From Streptomyces sp. (GTDB lineage Bacteria > Actinomycetota > Actinomycetes > Streptomycetales > Streptomycetaceae), in contig NZ_JAEKKT010000118.1 in assembly GCF_019510245.1 (NCBI RefSeq), positions 1 to 64,000 of the forward strand: a stretch of DNA of 64,000 nucleotides, read 5' to 3'. A program made the translations under genes and the position numbers. Numbering within the stretch: position 1 is the first letter of the stretch; the number at the start of each line of letters is the position of its first letter. Shown one piece after another: positions 26,673 to 35,928 of the stretch. The notes below the pieces were generated by a model that worked only from the letters and a program-made list of their open reading frames with translations, made no database searches and was not told the origin of the DNA.

Positions 26673-26697
26673 GGGCCGCCCAAGGGGCGGGCGGTCC
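26673..26697 (+). promoter_or_regulatory. Leader hairpin before the first glycosyltransferase
   Basis: GGGCCGCCC (26673-26681) can pair with GGGCGGTCC (26689-26697) with one wobble and a 7-nt loop, 23 bp before the GTG at 26721. It may be an attenuator-like hairpin; this is weak evidence on its own. Confidence 0.25.
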
Positions 26698-26720
26698 ACC
26701 GGACGAGAGGGACAAGACTC

Positions 26721-27542
26721 GTGAGTTCTGTTCTGCGTCAGCCGACTTCGGGCCAAGATCCGTTCATGGCCACCGAATACCGGCCGATCTCCTCCCACCT
26801 GGCGATCACACCGCCGGTGAGCGTGGTGATTCCCGCCATGAATGAGGCGGAGAATCTCCCCTACGTCTTCAAGACACTTCCCGGCTGGATACACGAAGTG
26901 GTCCTTGTGGACGGGAATTCCACCGACAACACCGTGGAAGTGGCGCGGGAGTTGTGGCCCGAAGTGAAAGTCGTCGAACAGAGTGGCAAGGGCAAGGGAG
27001 ATGCCCTCATCACCGGGTTCGAGGCGTGCACCGGCGACATCATCGTCATGGTGGACGCGGACGGCTCGGCCGACGGCCACGAGATCGTGTCGTACGTCTC
27101 CGCCCTGGTCTCGGGCGCCGACTTCGCCAAGGGCTCGCGCTTCGCCAACGGCGGCGGCACGGACGACATGACCTTCATCCGCAAGCTCGGCAACTGGGCG
27201 CTGTGCACGGTCGTCAACCGCAAGTTCGGCGCCCGGTACACCGACCTCTGCTACGGGTACAACGCGTTCTGGCGGCACTGCCTCGACAAGATCGACCTCG
27301 ACTGCACCGGCTTCGAGATCGAGACCCTGATCAACATCCGGGTGGTCAAGGCGGGCCTGAAGGTCCAGGAGATCCCGAGCTACGAGTACCTGCGCATCCA
27401 CGGCACCAGCAACCTGCGAGCCGTACGCGACGGGCTGCGCGTGCTCAAGGTGATCCTGAAGGAGCGCTCCAACCGGCGTGACCTGCGCCGGCAGGTGCGG
27501 CACTCCCCGATGCTCACCACGGGCCAGGGAGAGTCGTCTTGA
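26721..27542 (+). CDS. Family 2 glycosyltransferase (polyprenyl-phosphate sugar synthase-like)
   Basis: 273 residues. The GT-A fold start VSVVIPAMNEAENL, an EVVLVDGNSTDNT segment and the metal site MVDADGS are visible, together with a GKGKGDAL motif like that of dolichol-phosphate mannose synthases. No membrane helix is evident. It probably moves a sugar from a nucleotide donor to a polyprenyl phosphate or a growing glycan at the inner membrane face. The start is GTG. It is the first gene of a four-gene run with 4- to 8-bp overlaps. Confidence 0.88.
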   Translation: MSSVLRQPTSGQDPFMATEYRPISSHLAITPPVSVVIPAMNEAENLPYVFKTLPGWIHEVVLVDGNSTDNTVEVARELWPEVKVVEQSGKGKGDALITGFEACTGDIIVMVDADGSADGHEIVSYVSALVSGADFAKGSRFANGGGTDDMTFIRKLGNWALCTVVNRKFGARYTDLCYGYNAFWRHCLDKIDLDCTGFEIETLINIRVVKAGLKVQEIPSYEYLRIHGTSNLRAVRDGLRVLKVILKERSNRRDLRRQVRHSPMLTTGQGESS

Positions 27543-28558
27543 GCGATCCCGACATCTCCGTCGTGATCTGCGTGTACACCGAGGACCGCTGGGAGGACAT
27601 CCTCGCGGCGGTCTCCTCGGTGCGCGCCCAGTCGTACCCGGCGCTGGAGACCCTGCTGGTCGTCGACCACAACCCGGCACTCCTGGAACGGCTCACGAAG
27701 GAGTACAAGGAGGCCACGGGGGTGCGGGTGCTCGCCAACGCGGGTCCCCGCGGCCTGTCCGCAGGCCGCAACACGGGCATCGCCGCCTCCTACGGCGAGG
27801 TGATCGCCTTCCTCGACGACGACGCCGTGGCCGAGCGGGACTGGCTGCGCCGCTTCGCCGAGGGGTACGCCGACCCGAAGGTGATGGCGGTCGGCGGCCG
27901 GACCATGCCGATCTGGGCCTCGGGCCGCCGCCCGGACTGGTTCCCGGAGGAGTTCGACTGGGTCGTCGGCTGCACCTACCGGGGGCTGCCGACGGGCCGC
28001 GTCCGGGTCCGGAACGTCCTCGGCGGAAACGCTTCTTTCCGGCGCACGGCCTTCGACGCGGCGGGCGGCTTCGCCACCGGCATCGGCCGTGACGGCGACA
28101 AGCGCCCGCTCGGCTGCGAGGAGACGGAACTGTGCATCCGGCTCACCCGGGCCCGCCCGGACGCCGTCCTGCTCATCGACGACCGCGCGGTGATCCACCA
28201 CCGGGTCCCCGAAATCCGTGAGCACTTCGGGTACTTCCGCACCCGCGCCTACGCCGAGGGCCTCTCCAAGGCCCTGGTCGCCCGCAGTGTGGGCGCCGGC
28301 AAGGGCCTGGAGTCCGAACGCCGGTACACCACGCGCGTGCTGCCCGCGGGGATCGCCCGTGGCCTGCGGGACGCGCTGCTGGCCCGGCCGGGAGGCGCGG
28401 GCCGGGCAGGCGCGATCGTCACCGGGGTTCTGACGGCGGCGGGCGGCTACGTGGTGGGGAGCGTACGGGCGCGCCGGGGCGGGGCGGCCTTCGCCGTCGC
28501 CGGGATCGAGGACGGACCCGGTCACCGGTCCGCCCCTGCCGACGGGGGTGGCTCATGA
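27539..28558 (+). CDS. Family 2 glycosyltransferase
   Basis: 339 residues. ISVVICVYTEDRWEDI and the metal-binding FLDDDAV of a GT-A glycosyltransferase are clear, with a later VRVRNVLGGNASFRR and an ETELCIRL acceptor-side motif. It starts at a TTG that overlaps the previous stop (TTGA), with GGGAGAG about 6 nt ahead, so it is translationally coupled. The donor and acceptor sugars are unknown. Confidence 0.88.
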   Translation: MSDPDISVVICVYTEDRWEDILAAVSSVRAQSYPALETLLVVDHNPALLERLTKEYKEATGVRVLANAGPRGLSAGRNTGIAASYGEVIAFLDDDAVAERDWLRRFAEGYADPKVMAVGGRTMPIWASGRRPDWFPEEFDWVVGCTYRGLPTGRVRVRNVLGGNASFRRTAFDAAGGFATGIGRDGDKRPLGCEETELCIRLTRARPDAVLLIDDRAVIHHRVPEIREHFGYFRTRAYAEGLSKALVARSVGAGKGLESERRYTTRVLPAGIARGLRDALLARPGGAGRAGAIVTGVLTAAGGYVVGSVRARRGGAAFAVAGIEDGPGHRSAPADGGGS

Positions 28559-29355
28559 GAGACGCCCCGGTCCCGATCCTCATGTACCACTCGGTCGCGA
28601 CCGCGCCCAACGACGCCACCCGCGCCCTGTCGGTGGCACCGGAGGCGTTCGCCGAGCAGATGGCGCTCATCGGCGACCTGGGCCTCACCCCCGTCAGCAC
28701 GGCCGACCTGGCCGCGGGCTGGCGTTCGGGCGGCCCGCTCCCCGATCGTCCCGTCCTGATCACCTTCGACGACGGCTACGAGGGCGTGCACCGGCACGCC
28801 CTGTCCGTGCTCGCCAAGCACGGTTTCGCCTCCACGCTCTTCGTCTCGACGGGCTGGATCAGGGGGGCCTACGACACCGGAGGCGGCCTGGACGCCATGC
28901 TCGACTGGGACCAGGTACGCGAACTCGCGGGCGCCGGCTGCGAGATCGGCGGGCACAGCCACACCCACCCGCAGCTCGACCAGCTGGACGACGACCGGCT
29001 GCGCACCGAGCTGGTGACCAGCCGGGAGATCGTCACCGACGAACTCGGCACCGCACCGGCCTCGTTCGCCTACCCGTACGGCTACTCCAGCCGCCGGGTC
29101 CGGCAGGCCGTGCGGGCGGCCGGCTACGCCCAGGCGCTCGCCGTCGGCAACGGTCTCGCCCGCCGCCGTCAGGGTCCGTTCGCGCTGCAGCGCGTCACCG
29201 TGCGCCGCAGCACGGACGCCGCGGAGTTCGCCCGGCTGCTCGAAGGCCGCGCGATCGCCCGCAACTTCGCCGGGGACCGTGCCCTCACCAAGGGATACGC
29301 CGTTCTCCGCAGAGCCCGCCAGGTCCGCCGGAAGGCCATCCGTTCCCGTGTCTGA
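28555..29355 (+). CDS. Polysaccharide deacetylase (NodB domain)
   Basis: 266 residues. LMYHSV at the start and the NodB motifs TFDDGY (Asp72, Asp73) and HSHTH (His134, His138) form the metal-dependent deacetylase site. No signal peptide is visible, so it acts on a cytosolic or membrane-side glycan, or it is exported without a classical signal. It overlaps the preceding gene by 4 bp (ATGA). It probably removes acetyl groups from the amino sugars of the polymer made here. Confidence 0.9.
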   Translation: MRDAPVPILMYHSVATAPNDATRALSVAPEAFAEQMALIGDLGLTPVSTADLAAGWRSGGPLPDRPVLITFDDGYEGVHRHALSVLAKHGFASTLFVSTGWIRGAYDTGGGLDAMLDWDQVRELAGAGCEIGGHSHTHPQLDQLDDDRLRTELVTSREIVTDELGTAPASFAYPYGYSSRRVRQAVRAAGYAQALAVGNGLARRRQGPFALQRVTVRRSTDAAEFARLLEGRAIARNFAGDRALTKGYAVLRRARQVRRKAIRSRV

Positions 29356-32300
29356 CACGACGACCACAACCGAGACCGCGACAACCGAGACACCGGCGCC
29401 CGAGAAGTCGGGGCGCCGTCTCCGCCTGCCCGGACGGGGCGGCTCGTCCGGCGGCAGCCCGCTGTTCAGGAACGCCTACGCGCTGATGCTGAACACCGGC
29501 ATCTCCGCCGTCCTGGGCCTCGGCTTCTGGCTGGCCGCCGCCCGCTACTACTCCGAATCCGCCGTCGGCCAGGGCTCCGCAGCCATCGCCGCCATGAAAC
29601 TCCTGGCCGGGCTCACGGCGGTGACCCTGACCGGCGCCCTGGCCCGCTTCATCCCGGTCGCCGGACGCCAGACCGGCAAGCTCATCTTCCGTACCTACGC
29701 GGGCAGTTCGCTGGTCGTGGCGCTGGCGGCCGGGGTCTTCCTGATGACGCTGGGCGTCTGGGGGCCGTCGTACCGCTTCCTGCACGGGCCGCTGCCCGGG
29801 CTCGGGTTCGTCGCGGCGGTGATCGCCTGGAACCTGCTCACGCTCCAGGACGGGGTGCTGACCGGGCTGCGCAACGCGCCCTGGGTGCCGGTGGGCAACA
29901 CCGTGTTCTCGGCCGTCAAGCTGGCGCTGCTCGTCGCCTTCGCGGCGGCGGTCCCGGTGGCCGGTGTCTTCGTCTCCTGGGTCGCCGCGATCGCCACCTC
30001 GTTCGTCCCGCTGGGCTGGCTGGTGTTCCGGCGCCTGGTGCCCCGGCACGTCAAGGCGACCGCGGACCACGCAAGGCCGCCCACGCTGAAGGAGATCGGC
30101 AGGTTCCTGGCCGGCGACTACACCGGCTCCCTGTTCTCCCTCGCCGTGGTCTACCTGGTCCCGGTCATCATCGCCTCGCAGGTCAGCTCCGAGGACAACG
30201 CGTACTTCTACATCACCACCACCATCGGCGGCACCACCAACCTGCTCGCCATCAACATGGGCGCCTCCCTGACCGTCGAGGGCTCGCACGACCCGGCCCG
30301 GCTGGCCGGCAACGCCCGGGCCGCGCTGCGGCGGATGGCCCGGATCATGATCCCCATCTGCGCGCTGCTGTTCTTCGGGGCGCCCTGGATCCTCGGCGTG
30401 TTCGGCCCCGGCTACGCGGACGCGGCGACCCCGCTGCTGCGCTGGTTCGCGGTCGGCGCGCTGCTCCGGGTCGTGATGGAGACGTACTTCGCGGTGCTGC
30501 GCGCGCAGAGCCGTACCGCCGGCCTGGCCTGGCTGCAGGGCCTGTTGTGCGTGCTGGTGCTCGGACTGACCCTGCTTCTGCTGCCCCGGATGGGGCTGAC
30601 CGGCGCGGGCGTGGCCGAGATCTCCAGCCTCGCGGTGATCGTGACGATCGCGGCGCCCCGGCTGTGGCGGACCCTGCGGGCCGCCCCGGCCGAGGTCCCC
30701 GCGGACACCGCACCGGACGGGGACCTCGCCGACCTGGGGACGCGCGACGTCCCGCCCGCCACCGCCACGCGCAGGCGGGGCCCGGCGTGGGCGCTGGACA
30801 CCGACACCCTCGCCCTCGGCATCCATGTGGACTTCGACCATGTGGAGCGGCGCCCGGACGTCCGGCCCGGTCCGGGAACTCCGCCCGCCGGTACGCCCGT
30901 TGTCAGGCCCGACGACCGGCCGACATGGGCGCTGCGGCCGCCGCGGAACCCGGGGCTGCCGGTGGAGGAGAGAGAGCCGCACTCGGAGGCCTCGCTCGGG
31001 CCTGCCGAGGCCTCGCTGCTGAGGGAGGCCGAGGTCGACGCACCGTTCGGGAAGGCGGTCGTGCCCGACGAGCCGGACGTACCGGCCGAGGCGCCCGAGG
31101 AGTCCGCGCCCCCGTCCGCGCGCTCGCTGCGGGAGCGGCTGACGCCGACCCGCCCGGGGGTCGTCCTCGGCTGTCTGCTGATCGCCGCCCTGCTGCTCTA
31201 CTGGGTGCCGGCGGCCCGGCTCGACGACGCCGACCTCGACCGGATGGGCGGGCTCGGGCTGGTCTCGGTGCTGCCGCTGCCGACGCTGGCCGGGGCGGCG
31301 CTGCTGGTCACGGTGTTCGCCGCGCTGCTGTGGCTGCGCCGGGAGCACAAGGCGCTGCTCCTGGTCACCCTGCTGGCGACGGTCGTGTCGCTGCATGCGC
31401 TGCCCGCCGTGATCGAGACGGAGCCGCGCTTCCCGACCGCCTGGCAGCACCTCGGGTTCATCGACTACATCGACCGCACCGGCTCGGCCGTGCCGGACCT
31501 GGACGCCCGCTGGAGCTGGCCGGGCTTCTTCGCGGCGGCCGCGTTCGTCGGCCGGGCGTGCGGGGTCACGGACTTCACCGAGGTCATCCGCTGGTGGCCG
31601 ACGTTCATCCAGCTCGCCTACCTGGCCCCGATGTTCCTGCTCGTACGGTCGCTGCGGGCGAGCTGGCGGGCGAAGTGGACCGGCATCTGGATCTTCGTGC
31701 TGTGCGGCTGGGTCGGCCAGGACTACTTCTCCCCGCAGGGCTTCACCTACCTGCTCTACCTGATGTTCGTGGCGATCCTGCTCGTCTGGTTCCGTGCCCC
31801 GCACGTCGTCTGGGCGAGGTTGCGTCCGGGCGAGGCCGAGGTCGAGCCGGCCGACCGCCGCGGGCAGGTCGTGCTGCTCATGGTGCTGATCGGCCTCTAC
31901 GCGGCGACGGTCCCGGCGCACCAGCTCACCCCGTTCGTGATGCTGGGCGTGCTGGCGGTCCTGGTGCTGGTCGGCCGGTCCGAACTGCGGGGCCTGCCCG
32001 TCCTGTTCGGGGTCGTCGCGGCCGTCTGGCTGGGCTTCATGGCGGAGCCGTACTGGTCGGGGCACTTCAACGACCTGTTCGGCGGGGTCGGCGGGGTCGG
32101 CAGCAATGTCACCACCTCGGTCTCCGGCCGTATCCAGGGCGGCAGTTCCACCCACAAGCTGGTGCTGTACGTCCGGGTCCTGCTGGCCGGGAGCATGATG
32201 GCGTTCGCCGTCTGGGGATGGTGGCGCCGCCGCCTCCACAGGTACCGCGAGCGTTCCCTGCTGGTCCTGACCTTCGTCCCGTTCCTGGGCTTCGGCATGC

Positions 32301-33154
32301 AGTCGTACGGCGGCGAGATGGCGCTGCGTGTCTTCATGTTCGCCGTGCCGGGCGCGGCCCTGCTGGCCGGGCTCGCCCTGTTCCCGCGCACCGGGGTCAC
32401 GGCCAGGGAGCGTGAGAAGGACAAGACCGGTTTGGCCCCCGTCGCCGCCCTCATGGCCGGGTTGCTGCTCATGGGCGGCTTCCTGGTGGCCCGTTGGGGC
32501 AACGAGCCCTTCGAGCGGGTCCGGCCCGGCGAGGTCGCCGCCATGGACTACGTCTACGCCCACGACAAACCGACGGTACGGCTGCTGTGGCTGAGCAACG
32601 ACACCGTCAACGACGTGACCCCGGCGCTCCCGTGGGGCGCGAGGGACATGGAGCGGGTCGACTACGTGCCGACGCTCGCCCCGGCCGACCCGGTGCTGGT
32701 GTCGAGCCTGGTCAAGGCGCTCAAGGACGCCGGCCCGAACTCGTATCTGATGGTCAACAGGAGCCAGGTCACCTATCTCCGGCTGGACGCCGGATACCCG
32801 GCGACCTGGGAGAGCCGGCTGGTCCGGAACCTGGACAACCGGCAGGACCTGACGAAGGTCCTGGTCAACGACGACGTCACCATGTACGCGCTGCGCACAC
32901 GGCCGGCGGGCGCGGTGGAGAAGCCGGATCCGGGGCCGATCGGGCCGCTGATCACCTGGACGCCGTGGTCGGTGATCGGCGGCCTCGCCGCCGTCGTGCT
33001 GATCCTGCTGCTGACGGCGCGCGAGGTGGTCCGGGTCGCGGTCCGGCCCGGAGTGCGTCAACTGCGGTTGCTGCAGGGCAGCTTCTGGTTCTCGCTGCCG
33101 CTGCTGGCGGTGCTGCTGGCCTCGTTGGCGCAGCGGTTCCTGACCATCAAGTGA
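29348..33154 (+). CDS. Polysaccharide flippase (MATE/Wzx-like) fused to a second large membrane module
   Basis: 1,268 residues from a GTG that overlaps the deacetylase stop. A Thr-rich N-terminus leads into a 12-14 helix Wzx/MOP-type flippase (about residues 40-455; LMLNTGISAVLGLGFWLAAARYYSESAVGQ is a typical first helix). A charged linker of about 150 residues follows (rich in Pro, Glu and Arg). Then a second membrane part (about 605-1060) with many helices and short motifs such as RWSWPGFFAA and DYFSPQGFTYLLYL, resembling GT-C-type or polymerase-like proteins. A soluble C-terminal domain precedes two last helices. The fusion probably couples export to polymer processing. Confidence 0.8.
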   Translation: MSDTTTTTETATTETPAPEKSGRRLRLPGRGGSSGGSPLFRNAYALMLNTGISAVLGLGFWLAAARYYSESAVGQGSAAIAAMKLLAGLTAVTLTGALARFIPVAGRQTGKLIFRTYAGSSLVVALAAGVFLMTLGVWGPSYRFLHGPLPGLGFVAAVIAWNLLTLQDGVLTGLRNAPWVPVGNTVFSAVKLALLVAFAAAVPVAGVFVSWVAAIATSFVPLGWLVFRRLVPRHVKATADHARPPTLKEIGRFLAGDYTGSLFSLAVVYLVPVIIASQVSSEDNAYFYITTTIGGTTNLLAINMGASLTVEGSHDPARLAGNARAALRRMARIMIPICALLFFGAPWILGVFGPGYADAATPLLRWFAVGALLRVVMETYFAVLRAQSRTAGLAWLQGLLCVLVLGLTLLLLPRMGLTGAGVAEISSLAVIVTIAAPRLWRTLRAAPAEVPADTAPDGDLADLGTRDVPPATATRRRGPAWALDTDTLALGIHVDFDHVERRPDVRPGPGTPPAGTPVVRPDDRPTWALRPPRNPGLPVEEREPHSEASLGPAEASLLREAEVDAPFGKAVVPDEPDVPAEAPEESAPPSARSLRERLTPTRPGVVLGCLLIAALLLYWVPAARLDDADLDRMGGLGLVSVLPLPTLAGAALLVTVFAALLWLRREHKALLLVTLLATVVSLHALPAVIETEPRFPTAWQHLGFIDYIDRTGSAVPDLDARWSWPGFFAAAAFVGRACGVTDFTEVIRWWPTFIQLAYLAPMFLLVRSLRASWRAKWTGIWIFVLCGWVGQDYFSPQGFTYLLYLMFVAILLVWFRAPHVVWARLRPGEAEVEPADRRGQVVLLMVLIGLYAATVPAHQLTPFVMLGVLAVLVLVGRSELRGLPVLFGVVAAVWLGFMAEPYWSGHFNDLFGGVGGVGSNVTTSVSGRIQGGSSTHKLVLYVRVLLAGSMMAFAVWGWWRRRLHRYRERSLLVLTFVPFLGFGMQSYGGEMALRVFMFAVPGAALLAGLALFPRTGVTAREREKDKTGLAPVAALMAGLLLMGGFLVARWGNEPFERVRPGEVAAMDYVYAHDKPTVRLLWLSNDTVNDVTPALPWGARDMERVDYVPTLAPADPVLVSSLVKALKDAGPNSYLMVNRSQVTYLRLDAGYPATWESRLVRNLDNRQDLTKVLVNDDVTMYALRTRPAGAVEKPDPGPIGPLITWTPWSVIGGLAAVVLILLLTAREVVRVAVRPGVRQLRLLQGSFWFSLPLLAVLLASLAQRFLTIK

Positions 33155-33164
33155 CGGGGTCGAC

Positions 33165-33212
33165 GTGGCTCACCCGGTACGACCGGTGCGACCGGTTCAC
33201 CTGGTGAGCCAC
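33165..33212. terminator. Bidirectional terminator between flippase and glycoside hydrolase
   Basis: GTGGCTCACC (33165-33174) and GGTGAGCCAC (33203-33212) form a perfect 10-bp stem with further internal ACCGGT pairing. It lies between convergent genes and overlaps the last codons of the hydrolase. Confidence 0.7.
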
Positions 33213-34621
33213 TTCACCTCGTAGGGCTTCATACCGAACCGCTTCCCGTCCACCTGCGCACTGATCGCCCGGTCGAGGGTGTTGACCACCAGGACCGTCC
33301 TGTCACTGGCGAGGACGCGGACGCCTGGCAGGTCGTCCCGGGCGACGGAGACCGTCTCGTACCTGGTCCCCGGCGGGAACGCCTTCCCGAACCGCGACAC
33401 CAGGTCGTACATGGGCAGTGCCTGCCCGCCGTTCCCGCTGTCGGTCGTCGACCACAGGCAGCCGGCGCAGTCACCGCCCTTCTCGTCCTCCGGGTTCCAG
33501 TAGAAGCCGGAGTCGGCGCCGCCCCTGACCAGGGCGATCATGCCGGTGGCCTGGACGGCGACCCGGTGGTCCTCGGTCCAGCCGTCGCGCCGGTCCTGGC
33601 CGTCGGCGGGCTCGACGTAGTACTCGGCCCACCACAGGGGCAGGTCGTGCGTCTGCCTGCGCACCCACTCGCTGACGTAGGTCAGTTTCTCCGTGGCGGC
33701 GAACTCGTCCGGCAGCATGTCGTCGTCGTTGGTGTAACTGGACCCGTCGACGACCACGAAGTCGGCGCCCGCCTTGTGGGTGTTCCAGTAGTCGAAGGCG
33801 TCGACGACCCGCTGGTCCATGACGCCCCACGCGCCCTTGAGGGTGGCGGAGGCGTTCTCGGTCTGGCGCGGGTCGAAGCTGTCCATGACGAGGTAGGGGC
33901 CGCCGACCATGATGTTCTTGTCGACTGCCTTCAACGCCTTGTAGACGAGGTTGTAGAGCTCGGTGTAGCCCTCGTAGTCCCAGCGGCCCTTGGCGTTGTT
34001 CCAGAAGCCCTTGAACTCGTTCCAGACAACGAAGTGCCGTACGTCCGGATAGCGTCTCGCGACGGTCGCGGCGAGGTCGGCGTAGTCCTGGTAGTGGTCG
34101 GGGGTGGGGGCGGTCTCCAGGGCGGCCTGGCTCCAGTCGGTGTTGTCCACCCCGGCCCTGCCGCCCTTCATCCAGTCCGGGGAGCAGCACAGGGTGATCA
34201 CCGGGGTGCCGCCCGACCTGCGCATGAAGTCGACGCGCCGGTCCAGTGCGCCGAAGTCGTAACGCCCCTTCACCGGCTCGGGGTTGTCGGCGCCCCAGCC
34301 CATGACGGCCTGGTCCTGCGGCATCCCGGCGTCCTGGGAGAGCCGGTCCTCGACCCGCTCGGTGGCGGCCGCGCTGCCCTCGTCGGCGCTGTACTGGGTG
34401 TGGGTGAAGCCCCAGCCCACGGACGGCCCGGTGGCGCCCGGCGGGGTGGCGGGGGTGCCGTGCACCTTGTCGCCGTCGCGGGTCGTGCCCGCGGTGTCGG
34501 CGCCGCCCCCGGGAAGCGTGTTGACCAGTGTCACGATCAGGGCGAGCGCGGCCACACCCACCCCGAGCAGGGCGGTGAGCCGCCACCGCCGAGCCCCCGA
34601 ATTCCACCCATGACGTCCCAT
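33197..34621 (-). CDS. Membrane-anchored glycoside hydrolase (GH39/xylosidase-like, TIM barrel)
   Basis: 473 residues. A single N-terminal membrane anchor (about 14-37, LTALLGVGVAALALIVTLVNTL) without an obvious cleavage site is followed by a (beta/alpha)8-type catalytic domain. VVWNEFKGF carries the probable acid/base Glu202, and WWAEYYVEP the probable nucleophile Glu333, the clan GH-A arrangement. It probably trims or degrades the surface polymer made by the convergent cluster. No good ribosome site is visible ahead of the ATG at 34621, so the start is uncertain; in-frame upstream codons extend into a non-domain Pro/Arg region. Confidence 0.75.
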   Translation of the reverse strand: MGRHGWNSGARRWRLTALLGVGVAALALIVTLVNTLPGGGADTAGTTRDGDKVHGTPATPPGATGPSVGWGFTHTQYSADEGSAAATERVEDRLSQDAGMPQDQAVMGWGADNPEPVKGRYDFGALDRRVDFMRRSGGTPVITLCCSPDWMKGGRAGVDNTDWSQAALETAPTPDHYQDYADLAATVARRYPDVRHFVVWNEFKGFWNNAKGRWDYEGYTELYNLVYKALKAVDKNIMVGGPYLVMDSFDPRQTENASATLKGAWGVMDQRVVDAFDYWNTHKAGADFVVVDGSSYTNDDDMLPDEFAATEKLTYVSEWVRRQTHDLPLWWAEYYVEPADGQDRRDGWTEDHRVAVQATGMIALVRGGADSGFYWNPEDEKGGDCAGCLWSTTDSGNGGQALPMYDLVSRFGKAFPPGTRYETVSVARDDLPGVRVLASDRTVLVVNTLDRAISAQVDGKRFGMKPYEVKWLTR

Positions 34622-34818
34622 CAAGGACAACTTTAACGGCGGGAGTCGACCCCGGGGGCAGGTATCGGGGATCGACAGCCGTGCAACAGGGGCGCGAGCA
34701 CCCGGGGCTGCGTGCGCGGCGTCCTCGGGGTACTCCGGAAGCTCGGTGCGCACCCGACACTCCCCTCCCACTGCGGAAAACGGGTGCGCTGCGGGGCTTG
34801 GTGACGGATCATGGCGGC

Positions 34819-35913
34819 ATGTCTGCCAAGCCGCACGAGACGCTGCCGATCCGGCTCAACGTCGACGACTCCGACTCCCCGTCCGACGTCGTCGACGCGC
34901 TGTTCCTCGGCCGCTTCGCGACGGGCGAGCAGCCTTACTCGCACGCGGCCAACATCGACCGGGTGCGCTCCGGGGCGACCCTGCTGCCGAAGGAGGCGCG
35001 GGTGCTGCGGGTGGCCCGCGACGACGACCGCAGCGCGACCCTCGCGGAGGGCGACGGCTGGACCCTCCTCGTCTCCCGCTGGAACCGGGGCGCCGACGTC
35101 ACCGTCACCGCCACCACCGCCGAGCTGGCCGCCGAGGTGCTCAACGAGGCCACGGACGGCGCGGCCGACGAGCCGGAACCGCAGCCGGAGAACGTGACCA
35201 TGGGCTTCTGGTACGTCTCCCCGCGCCGCGGCCCGCACCGCACCACCCGGCAGATCTCCGCGGGCACCTGGGACGAGGTCCGCGCCAACTACACGGCACC
35301 GGTCGCGGACGCGATGGACCACCTGATGAAGACGACGCCCGAGAACATCGCGGGCCGGCTGCTCCTCCTGCACGGACCGCCCGGCACCGGCAAGACCTCC
35401 GCGCTGCGCACCCTCGCCCGGTCCTGGCGGGACTGGTGCCAGGTGGACTGCGTCCTCGACCCGGAGCGGCTCTTCTCCGACGTCGGCTATCTGATGGACA
35501 TCGCGATCGGCGAGGAGGACGGCGCCGGCAAGGGCCGGTGGCGGCTCCTGCTGCTGGAGGACTGCGACGAACTGATCCGCGGCGAGGCCAAGCACACGGC
35601 CGGGCAGGCGCTGTCCCGGCTGCTGAACCTCACCGACGGCCTGCTCGGCCAGGGCCGCAACGTCCTGGTCGGCGTCACCACCAACGAGGACCTGGAGCGG
35701 CTGCACCCCGCGGTCGTCCGCCCCGGCCGCTGCCTGGCCCGGATCGAGGTGGGCCCGCTGACCCACCGCGAGGCGGTGAACTGGCTCGGCGCGGAGGAGG
35801 GTGTGGGCCGCGACGGGGCGACGCTGGCGGAACTCTACGCACTGCGCCGCGGTACGGCGCCGACGTCGGTGCCGGGGGCGCGGGAGGGCGCGGACGCGGG
35901 GCTGTACCTGTAG
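34819..35913 (+). CDS. AAA ATPase with N-terminal DUF5925-type domain
   Basis: 364 residues. The N-terminal about 150 residues (LNVDDSDSPSDVVDALFLGRFATGEQPY) match what I recall as DUF5925. The AAA module has Walker A GPPGTGKT (186-193), Walker B LLLLEDCDE (243-251) and a sensor-like VGVTTNED followed by the RPGR arginine finger. It is probably an oligomeric ATPase; the substrate is unknown. The ATG at 34819 is used; GTG at 34801 is an alternative. It is followed 15 bp later by a DUF72 gene. Confidence 0.8.
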   Translation: MSAKPHETLPIRLNVDDSDSPSDVVDALFLGRFATGEQPYSHAANIDRVRSGATLLPKEARVLRVARDDDRSATLAEGDGWTLLVSRWNRGADVTVTATTAELAAEVLNEATDGAADEPEPQPENVTMGFWYVSPRRGPHRTTRQISAGTWDEVRANYTAPVADAMDHLMKTTPENIAGRLLLLHGPPGTGKTSALRTLARSWRDWCQVDCVLDPERLFSDVGYLMDIAIGEEDGAGKGRWRLLLLEDCDELIRGEAKHTAGQALSRLLNLTDGLLGQGRNVLVGVTTNEDLERLHPAVVRPGRCLARIEVGPLTHREAVNWLGAEEGVGRDGATLAELYALRRGTAPTSVPGAREGADAGLYL

Positions 35914-35928
35914 TGCTTTGATGGGGGT

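Noticed and set aside
29285..33061. A 1,258-codon open frame on the minus strand
   Set aside because: It is the shadow of the flippase fusion gene, with a Gln/Arg/His/Gly-rich product and no domains.
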